NCBI RefSeq assembly: GCF_018224955.1
Contig: NZ_JAGTUU010000009.1
Location: 124,001 to 188,000, forward strand
Reading direction: 5' to 3'
Length of the DNA: 64,000 nt
Origin: Thetidibacter halocola
GTDB taxonomy: Bacteria > Pseudomonadota > Alphaproteobacteria > Rhodobacterales > Rhodobacteraceae
Shown: in pieces, positions 1-9,121 of the stretch
Numbering within the stretch: position 1 is the stretch's first letter
Layout of the letters: each line of letters starts with the position of its first letter
Program-made: the position numbers and the translations under genes
Notes under the pieces: model-generated
Told to the model about the DNA's origin: nothing
Databases searched by the model: none
What the model saw: the letters and a program-made list of their open reading frames with translations, nothing else

Positions 1-18
1 CGGGCGATTGCTCGCCCG
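1..18 (-). terminator. hairpin downstream of amtB
   Basis: Perfect 7-bp inverted repeat (arms 1-7 and 12-18, loop TTGC) lying 36 nt past the amtB stop on the minus strand. It fits a rho-independent terminator for glnK-amtB, but the side that would carry the U-tract is outside the window. Confidence 0.5.
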
Positions 19-54
19 GGCAGGTTGTCCAATGGGTTGACTGGAAGGAGGAGG

Positions 55-1404
<1,350 letters not shown>

Positions 1405-1436
1405 GTGTCCGTATCCCTTCGTTTTTCCTGCCCGCG

Positions 1437-1781
1437 TCACAGCGCGTCTGCGTCGGTTTCGCCGGTGCGCACCCGCACGGCCTGCTGCACGTCCAGCACG
1501 AAAATCTTGCCGTCGCCGATCTTGCCGGTCTGGGCCGTGGTCTTGATGGTCTCGACCACCTGGTCGGCCATCGAGGATGCCACGACGATTTCAAGCTTGA
1601 TCTTCGGCACGAAATTCACTGCGTATTCCGCGCCGCGATAGATCTCGGTGTGGCCGGACTGAGAGCCGAAGCCCTTGATCTCGGTCACCATCATGCCGCG
1701 GACGCCGATCCCGGTGAGCGCTTCGCGCACCTCCTCGAGCTTGAACGGCTTGATCGTTGCAATGATCAGTTTCACCTTCAT
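1437..1781 (-). CDS. glnK: nitrogen regulatory protein P-II (GlnK)
   Basis: PII signal protein, 114 aa, almost certainly GlnK because amtB follows directly. It starts MKVKLIIATIKPFKLEEVRE, the standard PII opening, and carries the T-loop with the uridylylation tyrosine in the segment IYRGAEYAVNFVPK. The T-loop reads GSQSGHTEIY, a variant of the common GRQKGH form. The C-terminal IGDGKIFVLDV motif is the ATP/2-oxoglutarate region. It senses 2-oxoglutarate and ADP/ATP and controls AmtB and the Ntr system. An 18-bp dyad upstream (1898-1915) may be its operator. Confidence 0.96.
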   Translation of the reverse strand: MKVKLIIATIKPFKLEEVREALTGIGVRGMMVTEIKGFGSQSGHTEIYRGAEYAVNFVPKIKLEIVVASSMADQVVETIKTTAQTGKIGDGKIFVLDVQQAVRVRTGETDADAL

Positions 1782-1897
1782 CCCTTTCGCTTCTGGCAGG
1801 CCGGTCCCTGCGTTATGCTGTTGCAGAAAGAGGCGACCATGCCGGATTGGGAAGCCAAAGACGGCCCGGAGCAGCGTCTGAAGGCGGCATTAAGACC

Positions 1898-1915
1898 AAT
1901 TTTTGTGCAAAAATT
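1898..1915. promoter_or_regulatory. AT-rich dyad upstream of glnK
   Basis: AATTTTTG-TG-CAAAAATT: perfect 8-bp arms around a 2-nt centre, in a short AT-rich stretch of an otherwise GC-rich sequence. It lies 117 nt upstream of the glnK start and 119 nt upstream of the divergent penicillin-binding protein gene. The placement suits a regulator or activator site for nitrogen control (NtrC-like), but the sequence does not let me name the protein. Confidence 0.4.
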
Positions 1916-2034
1916 CGTTTATGAGTAAAAATTAGGCAAAACAAAAACTCTGCGGCTGCAAAGAGACGGTCAACATCCCCCACCAAAGCGGGTAGAGTCG
2001 CGGCCAAAGAAACGGGTCATCCGGGCAGATTTCC

Positions 2035-4194
2035 ATGAGCACCAACGGCAAAGGCGACAAGCGACTCGTCGCCGACAGGCGCTATCCCAAGTCCGCGGCA
2101 AAGCCCGCCGCAGCCCCGCGCAAGACGCGCCGAAAGCCCGCCGCGCGCAAGGTGCGGCGCGGGCCGCTGGGCTGGATCGCAGCCTTCGTGCGCTGGATCC
2201 TGCGGCTGGCCTTCCGGGTGACGGCGGTCATCGTACTGGTGGCCGGCCTGATCCTGGGCGCGATGGTCTGGTCAACCTCGACCACGCTACCGGAATATCA
2301 GGCGCTGCTGGACGGGCGCGCGCGCGGCTCTGTCACCATGCTGGATGCCGATGGCCGGATATTCGCCCTGCGCGGCTCGCAGTTTGGCGGCGCGGTGACG
2401 GTGGACAGCGTCTCTGTCCACCTCAAGAACGCGGTGATCGCCACCGAGGACAAGCGATTCTACAGCCATTTCGGCGTCAGCCCGCGCGGGGTCGCTGGCG
2501 CAGTGCGCATCAACCTGTCCGAGGGGCGCGGACCGCTGTCGGGGCATGGTGGCTCGACCATCACGCAGCAGACCGCCAAGCTGATCTGCCTGGGCCGCGA
2601 GTATGATCCGACCGAGTGGAAGAGCGAGGCCGACTACGTCGCCGATTGCCGCCAGTCCAGCCTTCAGCGCAAGGCGCGCGAGGCGATCTTCGCGATGGCG
2701 ATGGAGGTCAAGTATTCCAAGGATCAGATCCTCTCGATCTACCTCAACCGCGCCTACATGGGCGCCGGCGCCTACGGCGCCGAGGCCGCGGCGCAACGCT
2801 ATTTCGGCAAGCCGGCGGGCGCGCTGAACCCTTCCGAATCGGCAATGGTGGCGGGTCTGCTGACCGCGCCCTCGCGGCTGGCACCGACGGCGAACCTGAA
2901 ACGCAGCCAGGACCGTGCCGCGACGGTGCTGCGGCTGATGAACGAGCAGGGGTTCCTCAGCGACGCCGACGCAGCCCATTGGCAGGCTAACCCGGCAAGC
3001 CTGTCCTCGGACAGCCAGAGCCTGGATGGCGGCTATTTCGGCGACTGGGTGATGCAGACCGGCCCCGATTTCCTGACCCGCGACACGACCGAGGACGTGA
3101 TCATCTCGACCACGCTGGATCCGCGCATCCAGCGCGCGACCGCCGAAGCCGTGAACAAGGTCTTCTCGGAAAAGGTGCGCGATGGGTCCAAGGCCGAGGT
3201 CGCCGTGGTTGTCATGTCGGCGGATGGCGCGGTGCGGGCAATGGTGGGCGGGCGCGACACCGACGCCTCGGGCGTATTCAACCGGGCGACGCAGGCGGTG
3301 CGGCAGACCGGGTCTGCCTTCAAGCCCTTCGTCTATGCGACCGCGCTGGAACTGGGTTATTCGCCGCTGGACACGGTGGTGGACGAGCCCTTCTGCATGA
3401 GCATTCCCGGTTCCGGTCGCTGGTGCCCCGAGAACTACACCAACGATTTCAGGGGGCGCGTCACGCTGACCGACGCGCTGAAGCACTCGCTGAACATCCC
3501 GGCGGTGCGGGTGTCGGAGTCGGTCGGGCGCGACCTGGTGATGCGGGTCGCGGCGGATTTCGGCATCGACCGCGCGTTGCAGGACACACCCGCGCTGGCG
3601 CTTGGCGCCTCGGAGGCGACGCTGCTGGAAATGACGGGCGCCTATGCCGGGATCCTCAACGGCGGCTCGTCGGTGACACCCTATGGCCTGCGCGAATTGC
3701 GCATCAAGGGGGACGACACGCCGCTGATGGGCACCGGCGGCGGCATCGCCGAGCGGGTGATCCGCCGCGACGCCGCCGAGCAGCTGACCTGGATGATGGA
3801 AAAGGTGGTATCCGAGGGCACCGGCCGCCGCGCCGCCCTTCCCGACCGCGCCGTGGCCGGCAAGACCGGCACCAGCCAGGAGGCGCGCGACGCCTGGTTC
3901 GTCGGCTTTACCGCCGATTACGTCACCGGCGTCTGGATGGGCTACGACGACAACACGCCGCTCAGCGGTGTGACGGGGGGCGGCCTGCCCGCCGAGATCT
4001 GGCAGGCGGTGATGCTGCGCGTGAACGAGGGGCTGCCACCGCGCCCGCTGCCGATGCAGGCGCCTGCGCCCTCGCAGGTGCAACAGGCGCCGCAGCAGTC
4101 GCCCGAGCGCGCACCGACGGCCGCCGCGCCCAGCCGCGCGGAACGCGAGACGGTGCTGGAGCAGCTGCTGCGTAGCATCCTGGGCGGGAATTGA
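2035..4194 (+). CDS. class A penicillin-binding protein (PBP1 family)
   Basis: Bifunctional peptidoglycan synthase, 719 aa. Order: basic cytoplasmic tail rich in Lys/Arg/Ala (1-50), one membrane segment (about 56-80), GT51 glycosyltransferase domain with EDKRFYSHFG and GGSTITQQTAK, then a transpeptidase domain with SxxK in GSAFKPF, SLN in KHSLNIP, and KTGT in AGKTGTSQEARDAW. The tail after about 660 is Pro/Gln/Ala-rich, as in PBP1A/1B-type proteins. Unusual: about 20-25 extra residues with two cysteines (about 183-208) directly after the QQTAK motif. Divergent from glnK-amtB. PBP1A versus PBP1B class cannot be decided by eye. Confidence 0.93.
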   Translation: MSTNGKGDKRLVADRRYPKSAAKPAAAPRKTRRKPAARKVRRGPLGWIAAFVRWILRLAFRVTAVIVLVAGLILGAMVWSTSTTLPEYQALLDGRARGSVTMLDADGRIFALRGSQFGGAVTVDSVSVHLKNAVIATEDKRFYSHFGVSPRGVAGAVRINLSEGRGPLSGHGGSTITQQTAKLICLGREYDPTEWKSEADYVADCRQSSLQRKAREAIFAMAMEVKYSKDQILSIYLNRAYMGAGAYGAEAAAQRYFGKPAGALNPSESAMVAGLLTAPSRLAPTANLKRSQDRAATVLRLMNEQGFLSDADAAHWQANPASLSSDSQSLDGGYFGDWVMQTGPDFLTRDTTEDVIISTTLDPRIQRATAEAVNKVFSEKVRDGSKAEVAVVVMSADGAVRAMVGGRDTDASGVFNRATQAVRQTGSAFKPFVYATALELGYSPLDTVVDEPFCMSIPGSGRWCPENYTNDFRGRVTLTDALKHSLNIPAVRVSESVGRDLVMRVAADFGIDRALQDTPALALGASEATLLEMTGAYAGILNGGSSVTPYGLRELRIKGDDTPLMGTGGGIAERVIRRDAAEQLTWMMEKVVSEGTGRRAALPDRAVAGKTGTSQEARDAWFVGFTADYVTGVWMGYDDNTPLSGVTGGGLPAEIWQAVMLRVNEGLPPRPLPMQAPAPSQVQQAPQQSPERAPTAAAPSRAERETVLEQLLRSILGGN

Positions 4195-4315
4195 ACCGGC
4201 GGGGCGAGAGCCGCGCAGCGGTGGAGCAGGGCGCTTTGTCCCTGCCAGACACGTGGCTCCTGTCGAGCGTTACGCCCACGTCCACCAAATCGCCGCCGCG
4301 CGGGTGCGCCGGCGC

Positions 4316-5020
4316 CTATTCCATGACGTCGACCGGCCCGGCCAGGTCCACGCCTTGCGGCGAGATCGCGCAGCCCAGCGCCATGACCTCGACCCCCGCC
4401 GCGCGGGCCGCCGCAAAGCCCGCCGCATAGGCCGGGTCGAGATCGGCGGCCAGACGCATTCGTGTGCAATCGGTGCGCTGCACCAGATACAGCATCAACG
4501 CACGCTGTCCGGTTTCTACCACCCGCGCCAGTTCGGCCAGGTGTTTCGTGCCGCGCGCAGTCACGCTATCGGGAAACTCGGCCAGGCCAGCCTCACGAGA
4601 CAGGGTGACGGATTTCACCTCGACCCAGGCGTCGGGCCGCCCGCCGCCTGACAGCAGGAAATCGATGCGGCTGTTCTCGCCGTATTTCACCTCGGGGCGG
4701 ACGATGTCATAACCTTCCAGCCCGGCGACTCGCCCCGCCATCAAAGCGGCGCGCAGCACGCGGTTCGGCACGCCGGTATCGACGCCGGTGAAATGCCCGC
4801 CCGGATGCTCGACCAGGCGCCAGGCGTATTTCAGCTTCTTCTTCGGATCGTTGTTCGGCTCCAGCCAGATCCGGGCCCCCTCTTGCGCAAGACCCAGCAT
4901 CGAGCCGGGATTCGCCACGTGGGCCGTCACCTCGGCCCCGTCCTCCAGCACGCAATCGGCGAGAAAGCGTTTGTAGCGGCGGATCAGCCGGGCGGGGATC
5001 AGCGGGGTTTGAAAGCGCAT
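4316..5020 (-). CDS. sfsA: SfsA family protein (sugar fermentation stimulation homolog)
   Basis: 234 aa. The open frame begins at 5155, but homology starts at MRFQTPLIPARLIRRYKRFL (ATG 5020). Recognised by AHVANPGSMLGL, the NRVLRAAL segment, the acidic nuclease-like patch SRIDFLLSGG and AWVEVKSVTL, and the ending that includes CAISPQGVDL. SfsA proteins have a PD-(D/E)xK-like fold and bind DNA; the physiological role is not settled. It stands alone, convergent to the penicillin-binding protein gene and divergent from the molybdopterin-binding gene. Confidence 0.93.
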   Translation of the reverse strand: MRFQTPLIPARLIRRYKRFLADCVLEDGAEVTAHVANPGSMLGLAQEGARIWLEPNNDPKKKLKYAWRLVEHPGGHFTGVDTGVPNRVLRAALMAGRVAGLEGYDIVRPEVKYGENSRIDFLLSGGGRPDAWVEVKSVTLSREAGLAEFPDSVTARGTKHLAELARVVETGQRALMLYLVQRTDCTRMRLAADLDPAYAAGFAAARAAGVEVMALGCAISPQGVDLAGPVDVME

Positions 5021-5067
5021 GCGCGCGGGCCTATACCAAGGCCAGACCCCTCGCAAGGAGCGCCGCC

Positions 5068-5787
5068 ATGCCCAACCCCACCGCCGCCATGCTGGTGATC
5101 GGAGACGAGATCCTGTCGGGCCGCACCCGCGACGCCAACATGCATTTCCTGGCAAACGAATTCACCCGCCACGGCGTCGACCTCCAGGAGGTGCGGATCG
5201 TCAGCGACAAGCGCGCGGCCATCGTCGCGGCGCTGAACGCGCTGCGCGCCACGTATGACGTGGTCGTGACGAGCGGCGGCATAGGGCCGACCCATGACGA
5301 CATCACCGCCGATTGCGTGGCCGAGGCGTTCGGCGTGGGCATCGACGTCCGGGATGACGCCCGCGCATTGCTGGCGGCGCATTACGACCGGCAGGGCATG
5401 GAGTTCAACACCGCTCGGATGCGCATGGCGCGCATCCCCGCGGGCGCCACGCTGATCGACAACCCGGTGTCGATCGCGCCCGGTTTCACCATCGGAAACG
5501 TGCATGTCATGGCCGGGGTGCCGGCGGTGTTCCAGGCGATGGTGGCCAGCGTCCTGCCGACGATCACCGGGGGCGCGCCACTGCTGTCGCAATCCCTGCG
5601 CATTCTGCGCGGCGAGGGCGAGATCGCCGGGCCTCTGGGCGCGTTGGCGCAGGAATTCGACGACCTGCAATTCGGCTCCTACCCGTTCCAGAAGGACGGC
5701 GTGTTCGGCGCAAACGTGGTGATCCGGGGCCATGACGCGGGCCGGCTGGACACGGCGATGACCCGACTGGCGGAGATGTTCGGATGA
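5068..5787 (+). CDS. MoaB/Mog-type molybdopterin-binding protein (CinA N-terminal-like)
   Basis: 239 aa, single MoCF-biosynthesis (molybdopterin-binding) domain. IGDEILSGRTRDANMHFLA and VTSGGIGPTHDD are the substrate-loop signatures of the MogA/MoaB/CinA fold. It lacks the C-terminal PncC amidase domain of full CinA, so it is the short stand-alone form common in alphaproteobacteria. ATG 5068 follows AAGGAGCGCCGCC. The stop overlaps the next start by 4 nt (ATGA), so it is the first gene of a run of four. The exact substrate is unknown. Confidence 0.88.
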   Translation: MPNPTAAMLVIGDEILSGRTRDANMHFLANEFTRHGVDLQEVRIVSDKRAAIVAALNALRATYDVVVTSGGIGPTHDDITADCVAEAFGVGIDVRDDARALLAAHYDRQGMEFNTARMRMARIPAGATLIDNPVSIAPGFTIGNVHVMAGVPAVFQAMVASVLPTITGGAPLLSQSLRILRGEGEIAGPLGALAQEFDDLQFGSYPFQKDGVFGANVVIRGHDAGRLDTAMTRLAEMFG

Positions 5788-6524
5788 TCCTGCCCGAGGC
5801 GTCGCGCCTCTATGCCGCCATCGACGGCACATGGCCGGCCGCGGCCACGATCCAGGCCGGGCCCTGGACGCTGCGCGAGGGGCGCGGCGGCGGCCAGCGG
5901 GTCTCGGCCGCGACGGCGCGCGGCGAATGGCGCGAGGACGACCTCTCTGCCGCCGAGAAGGCAATGCGCATGATGAAGCAGGCGCCGTTGTTCATGGTCC
6001 GTCCCGAGGACCGCGCGCTGGACGCGGTGCTGGCCGCGCGCGGCTACGAGGTCAAGGACCCGGTGACGATCTGGCTGTGCCCGGTGGCGCAACTGACCGA
6101 CAAGCGCATTCCGCCCGTCACCGCCTTCGCCATATGGGAACCGCTGGCCATCATGCGCGAGATCTGGGAGGCCGGCGGCATCGGAGAGGCGCGGCTGCGC
6201 GTCATGGCCCGGGCAAAGGGGCCGAAGACGGGCCTCTTCGGACGGGTCAGCGACCGGCCCGCAGGGGCTGGCTTCTGCGCCATCCATGACCGCATCGCGC
6301 TGGTCCACGCGCTGGAGATCGCGGAACCTCACCGGGGCAAGGGTCTGGGAAAGTGGATGATGCGCTGCGCGGCGCATTGGGCCGCCGACAACGGGGCGGA
6401 CTGGATCGGCGCACTCTGCACCGATGCGAATGTCGGCGCGAATGCGCTGTATCGCGCCTTGCGGATGCGGGACGCGGGCGGCTACCACTATCGGGTCCTG
6501 CCCGAGGAGAGCGACGAGACATGA
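5784..6524 (+). CDS. GNAT family N-acetyltransferase
   Basis: 246 aa. The C-terminal half has the GNAT acetyl-CoA loop (HRGKGLGKWMMRCAAHWA, near residues 182-199) followed by NVGANALYRALRMRDAGGYHY, the typical beta6-alpha4 end. The N-terminal 150 residues are less conserved and may be a second degenerate GNAT fold. Start overlaps the previous stop (ATGA) and its stop overlaps the next start (ATGA), so the gene is translationally coupled on both sides. Substrate not predictable. Confidence 0.85.
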   Translation: MILPEASRLYAAIDGTWPAAATIQAGPWTLREGRGGGQRVSAATARGEWREDDLSAAEKAMRMMKQAPLFMVRPEDRALDAVLAARGYEVKDPVTIWLCPVAQLTDKRIPPVTAFAIWEPLAIMREIWEAGGIGEARLRVMARAKGPKTGLFGRVSDRPAGAGFCAIHDRIALVHALEIAEPHRGKGLGKWMMRCAAHWAADNGADWIGALCTDANVGANALYRALRMRDAGGYHYRVLPEESDET

Positions 6525-7084
6525 CCAAGCCCACCGCCCTGAACCTGCCGATGGTGGACCCACTGCCACCCGAGACGCAGAAATACTTCGACGTGTGCCA
6601 GGACAAGTTGGGCATGGTGCCCAACGTGCTGCGCGCCTACGCCACCAACGTCGCCAAGCTGAACGCCTTCACCGCCATGTACAACGAGCTGATGCTGGCC
6701 GAGAGCGGCCTGTCCAAGCTGGAACGAGAGATGATCGCGGTTGTCGTCTCGTCGATCAACAAGTGCTTCTACTGCCTGACCGCGCATGGTGCGGCAGTTC
6801 GGGAACTGTCGGGCGAACCGAAACTGGGCGAAATGCTGGTGATGAACTGGCGCGTCGCGGACCTGTCGCACCGGCACCGGGCCATGCTGTCCTTTGCCGA
6901 GAAGATGACCAAGGCCAGCGCCGAGATCGGCGAATGGGACCGCGAGGCGCTGCGCGACGCGGGCTTCTCCGAGGCGGATATCTGGGACATCGCCAACGTC
7001 GCAGGTTTCTTCAACATGACGAACCGGGTGGCCAGCGCGACCGACATGCGCCCGAACGATGTGTATCACGCGCAGGCGCGCTGA
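6521..7084 (+). CDS. AhpD-like peroxidase-related protein (carboxymuconolactone decarboxylase family)
   Basis: 187 aa; ATG 6521 chosen over a longer frame because it overlaps the GNAT stop (ATGA) and begins the conserved domain. The redox signature is at C82-x2-C85-x3-H89 (KCFYCLTAHG), the AhpD/CMD catalytic arrangement. SKLEREMIAVVVSSINKC and FFNMTNRVA are family landmarks of the uncharacterised peroxidase-related enzymes. It probably acts as a thiol peroxidase or a disulfide-exchange partner. It sits in an operon with two acyl- or cofactor-type enzymes, which does not fix the substrate. Confidence 0.88.
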   Translation: MTKPTALNLPMVDPLPPETQKYFDVCQDKLGMVPNVLRAYATNVAKLNAFTAMYNELMLAESGLSKLEREMIAVVVSSINKCFYCLTAHGAAVRELSGEPKLGEMLVMNWRVADLSHRHRAMLSFAEKMTKASAEIGEWDREALRDAGFSEADIWDIANVAGFFNMTNRVASATDMRPNDVYHAQAR

Positions 7085-8018
7085 GCCGCGCCGGGCCTGG
7101 GGGCTGGCGTTGGCGCTGCTTGTGGCGGCGGGCAGCGGCGCGGCGCAGGATCTTGCTCTGCCCGCCAATGCCCGGCTGACCGAAGAACAGGCCCGCGACC
7201 CCGGCAGCTATGCGCTGCCCACGGGGCCCTGGGCCCCGGGAGAGGGCCTGCCCGTGCGCAGCATCGAGGGGCCGATCACGCTGCAGGCCTTTCGGCTGGA
7301 CGGGTCCGGTCTTACGCCGCTGCAACTGATGGCACCCCTGCGGACGCAGCTGGAACAGGCAGGCTGGACGATCCTGCTGGATTGCGCCGGGCGTGGCTGC
7401 GGCGGCTTCGATTTCCGCTTTGCGACCGAGGTCATCCCGGCGCCCGCGATGTATGTCGACCTGTCGGCCTATCGGTTCCTGTCGGCGCTCTCGCCTGACG
7501 GCGCGGGCCTGTCGGTCCTGACCAGCCGCGACCGGGGGTCGGGTTACGTGCAGATCGTGCGCGCAGGCCAGGCCGCACCAGCGGTCGCCGCAACCGCGCC
7601 GCAACCGACCGGTCCAGTCACGCCGGCACCCACCGCCGCCACCGGAAGCCTGGCCGAGGCGCTGGAGGCGCGCGGCCACGCGGTTCTGCCCGGGCTAGAT
7701 TTCTCCAGCGGGTCGGCGGGCCTTGGCGAAGGCCCCGTCGCTGCGCTGGAGGAACTGGCGCAATGGCTGCGCGCGAACCCGTCACGCCAGGTGCTGCTGG
7801 TGGGGCACACGGATGCGACGGGCTCGCTGGAAACCAACCGAGCGCTGTCGAAACGGCGCGCGCAGGAGGCGGTCGACTACCTCGCGGCACGCGGCATCCC
7901 TGGCGCGCAGATCGGCGCAGAGGGCGCAGGCTACCTGGCGCCGGTGGCCAGCAACCTGACGGCCGCAGGGCGCGAGGCGAACCGCCGGGTCGAAGTGGTG
8001 GTGATCTCGACGGAATAG
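7059..8018 (+). CDS. OmpA-family outer-membrane/peptidoglycan-binding protein
   Basis: 319 aa. Signal peptide from the start to about residue 29 (WGLALALLVAAGSGAAQ). The middle (30-185) is a domain seen in other alphaproteobacterial OmpA-like proteins, then a Pro/Thr/Ala linker, then a C-terminal OmpA domain with VLLVGHTDATGSLETN and LSKRRAQEAVDYL, which binds diaminopimelate of peptidoglycan. The ATG at 7059 overlaps the preceding gene by 26 bp; no shorter start leaves a full signal peptide. It is followed by a strong terminator at 8028-8050. Confidence 0.86.
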   Translation: MCITRRRAEPRRAWGLALALLVAAGSGAAQDLALPANARLTEEQARDPGSYALPTGPWAPGEGLPVRSIEGPITLQAFRLDGSGLTPLQLMAPLRTQLEQAGWTILLDCAGRGCGGFDFRFATEVIPAPAMYVDLSAYRFLSALSPDGAGLSVLTSRDRGSGYVQIVRAGQAAPAVAATAPQPTGPVTPAPTAATGSLAEALEARGHAVLPGLDFSSGSAGLGEGPVAALEELAQWLRANPSRQVLLVGHTDATGSLETNRALSKRRAQEAVDYLAARGIPGAQIGAEGAGYLAPVASNLTAAGREANRRVEVVVISTE

Positions 8019-8027
8019 ACGGAAAGA

Positions 8028-8050
8028 GGCCCCGGAGTGCGTCCGGGGCC
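8028..8050 (+). terminator. rho-independent terminator after the OmpA-like gene
   Basis: Perfect 9-bp stem (GGCCCCGGA / TCCGGGGCC, loop GTGCG) starting 10 nt after the stop of the OmpA-like gene and followed by AGTCTGCCTTT. It ends the four-gene run and may also serve the convergent LysR gene. Confidence 0.75.
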
Positions 8051-8097
8051 AGTCTGCCTTTGAACGTCTCGACACGCGCGGCGTCAGCCCGGCGCTG

Positions 8098-9003
8098 TCA
8101 CCACTTTTCCGGTCCCGTCTCGGCGAAGGCATGCACGAGGAAGTCGATGAAGGCGCGCACCTTGGGCTGGGTGAACCGGCCCGGCGGATAGACCGCGTAG
8201 ATGCCCAGCGTCTCGACCGGCAGGTCGGGGATCGCGTCCTCGACCAAGCCCTTTTCCATCGCCTCGTGATAGAGGTAGGAGGGCAGGTAGGCGATGCCGA
8301 GGCCCGCGATGCAGGCATTGAGCAACGACTGACCGTCATTCACCGACAGCCAGCCCGCGGTGCGCACCTGGCGCTTTTCGCCCGACGGCGCGGTGATCTT
8401 CCACACGTTGCCCGACGCCTGGTTCGAGTAGTGCAGCAGCTTGTGTTCGTTCAGGTCGTCGATCCGCTGCGGGCGCCCGAATTTCTGGAAATAGCCGGGC
8501 GACGCGATCATCCGCTTGGTCGTCTCGGTCAGCTTGCGGGCGCGCAGCGTGCTGTCCTCCAGCTCGCCGATCCGGATGGCCATGTCGAAGCCTTCCGAGA
8601 TCAGTTCGACGTAGCGGTTGTTGAGCACCATGTTCACGGTGATGTCGGGGAATTCCGCCAGGAACTCGCCCAGGCAGGGCGACAGGTGGTTCACCCCGAA
8701 ATCCGTGGCAACCGAGATCCGCAGCAGCCCCGAGGGCGCGGATTGCATCGAGGTCACCAGTGCGTCCGCCTCGCCCGCGTCGTTCAGCACGCGGCGGGCG
8801 CGGTCGTAATAGGCCAGTCCGATCTCGGTCGGGCTGACGCGCCGGGTTGTGCGATTGAGCAACCGCGCGCCCAGCCGTGCCTCCAGCGACGAGACATGTT
8901 TCGACACGGCGGACTTGGAAATGCCCATCTTCTTGGCGGCGTCGGTGAAGCCGCCCTGATCCACCACCGTGGCGAAAGCCTCCATCTCGGTCAGACGGTC
9001 CAT
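8098..9003 (-). CDS. LysR family transcriptional regulator
   Basis: 301 aa with the classic layout: N-terminal winged helix-turn-helix (residues about 3-60; GGFTDAAKKMGISKSAVSKH) followed by a LysR substrate-binding domain (about 88-290). It resembles the AaeR/DhmR-like subgroup often annotated only as LysR. No adjacent divergent target gene is visible; its promoter faces the end of creD, so its regulon cannot be inferred from context. Confidence 0.93.
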   Translation of the reverse strand: MDRLTEMEAFATVVDQGGFTDAAKKMGISKSAVSKHVSSLEARLGARLLNRTTRRVSPTEIGLAYYDRARRVLNDAGEADALVTSMQSAPSGLLRISVATDFGVNHLSPCLGEFLAEFPDITVNMVLNNRYVELISEGFDMAIRIGELEDSTLRARKLTETTKRMIASPGYFQKFGRPQRIDDLNEHKLLHYSNQASGNVWKITAPSGEKRQVRTAGWLSVNDGQSLLNACIAGLGIAYLPSYLYHEAMEKGLVEDAIPDLPVETLGIYAVYPPGRFTQPKVRAFIDFLVHAFAETGPEKW

Positions 9004-9121
9004 GCGGTTCCCTCATCGTTTCTTGCCTGCCCCAGTGTATCGCGGTCAAACATGTCGCAATCGGGGCATGCGCGGGACAATTGAGGGGAATTCATCGGCG
9101 CTGTCAGGGTCGGGGAAACGG

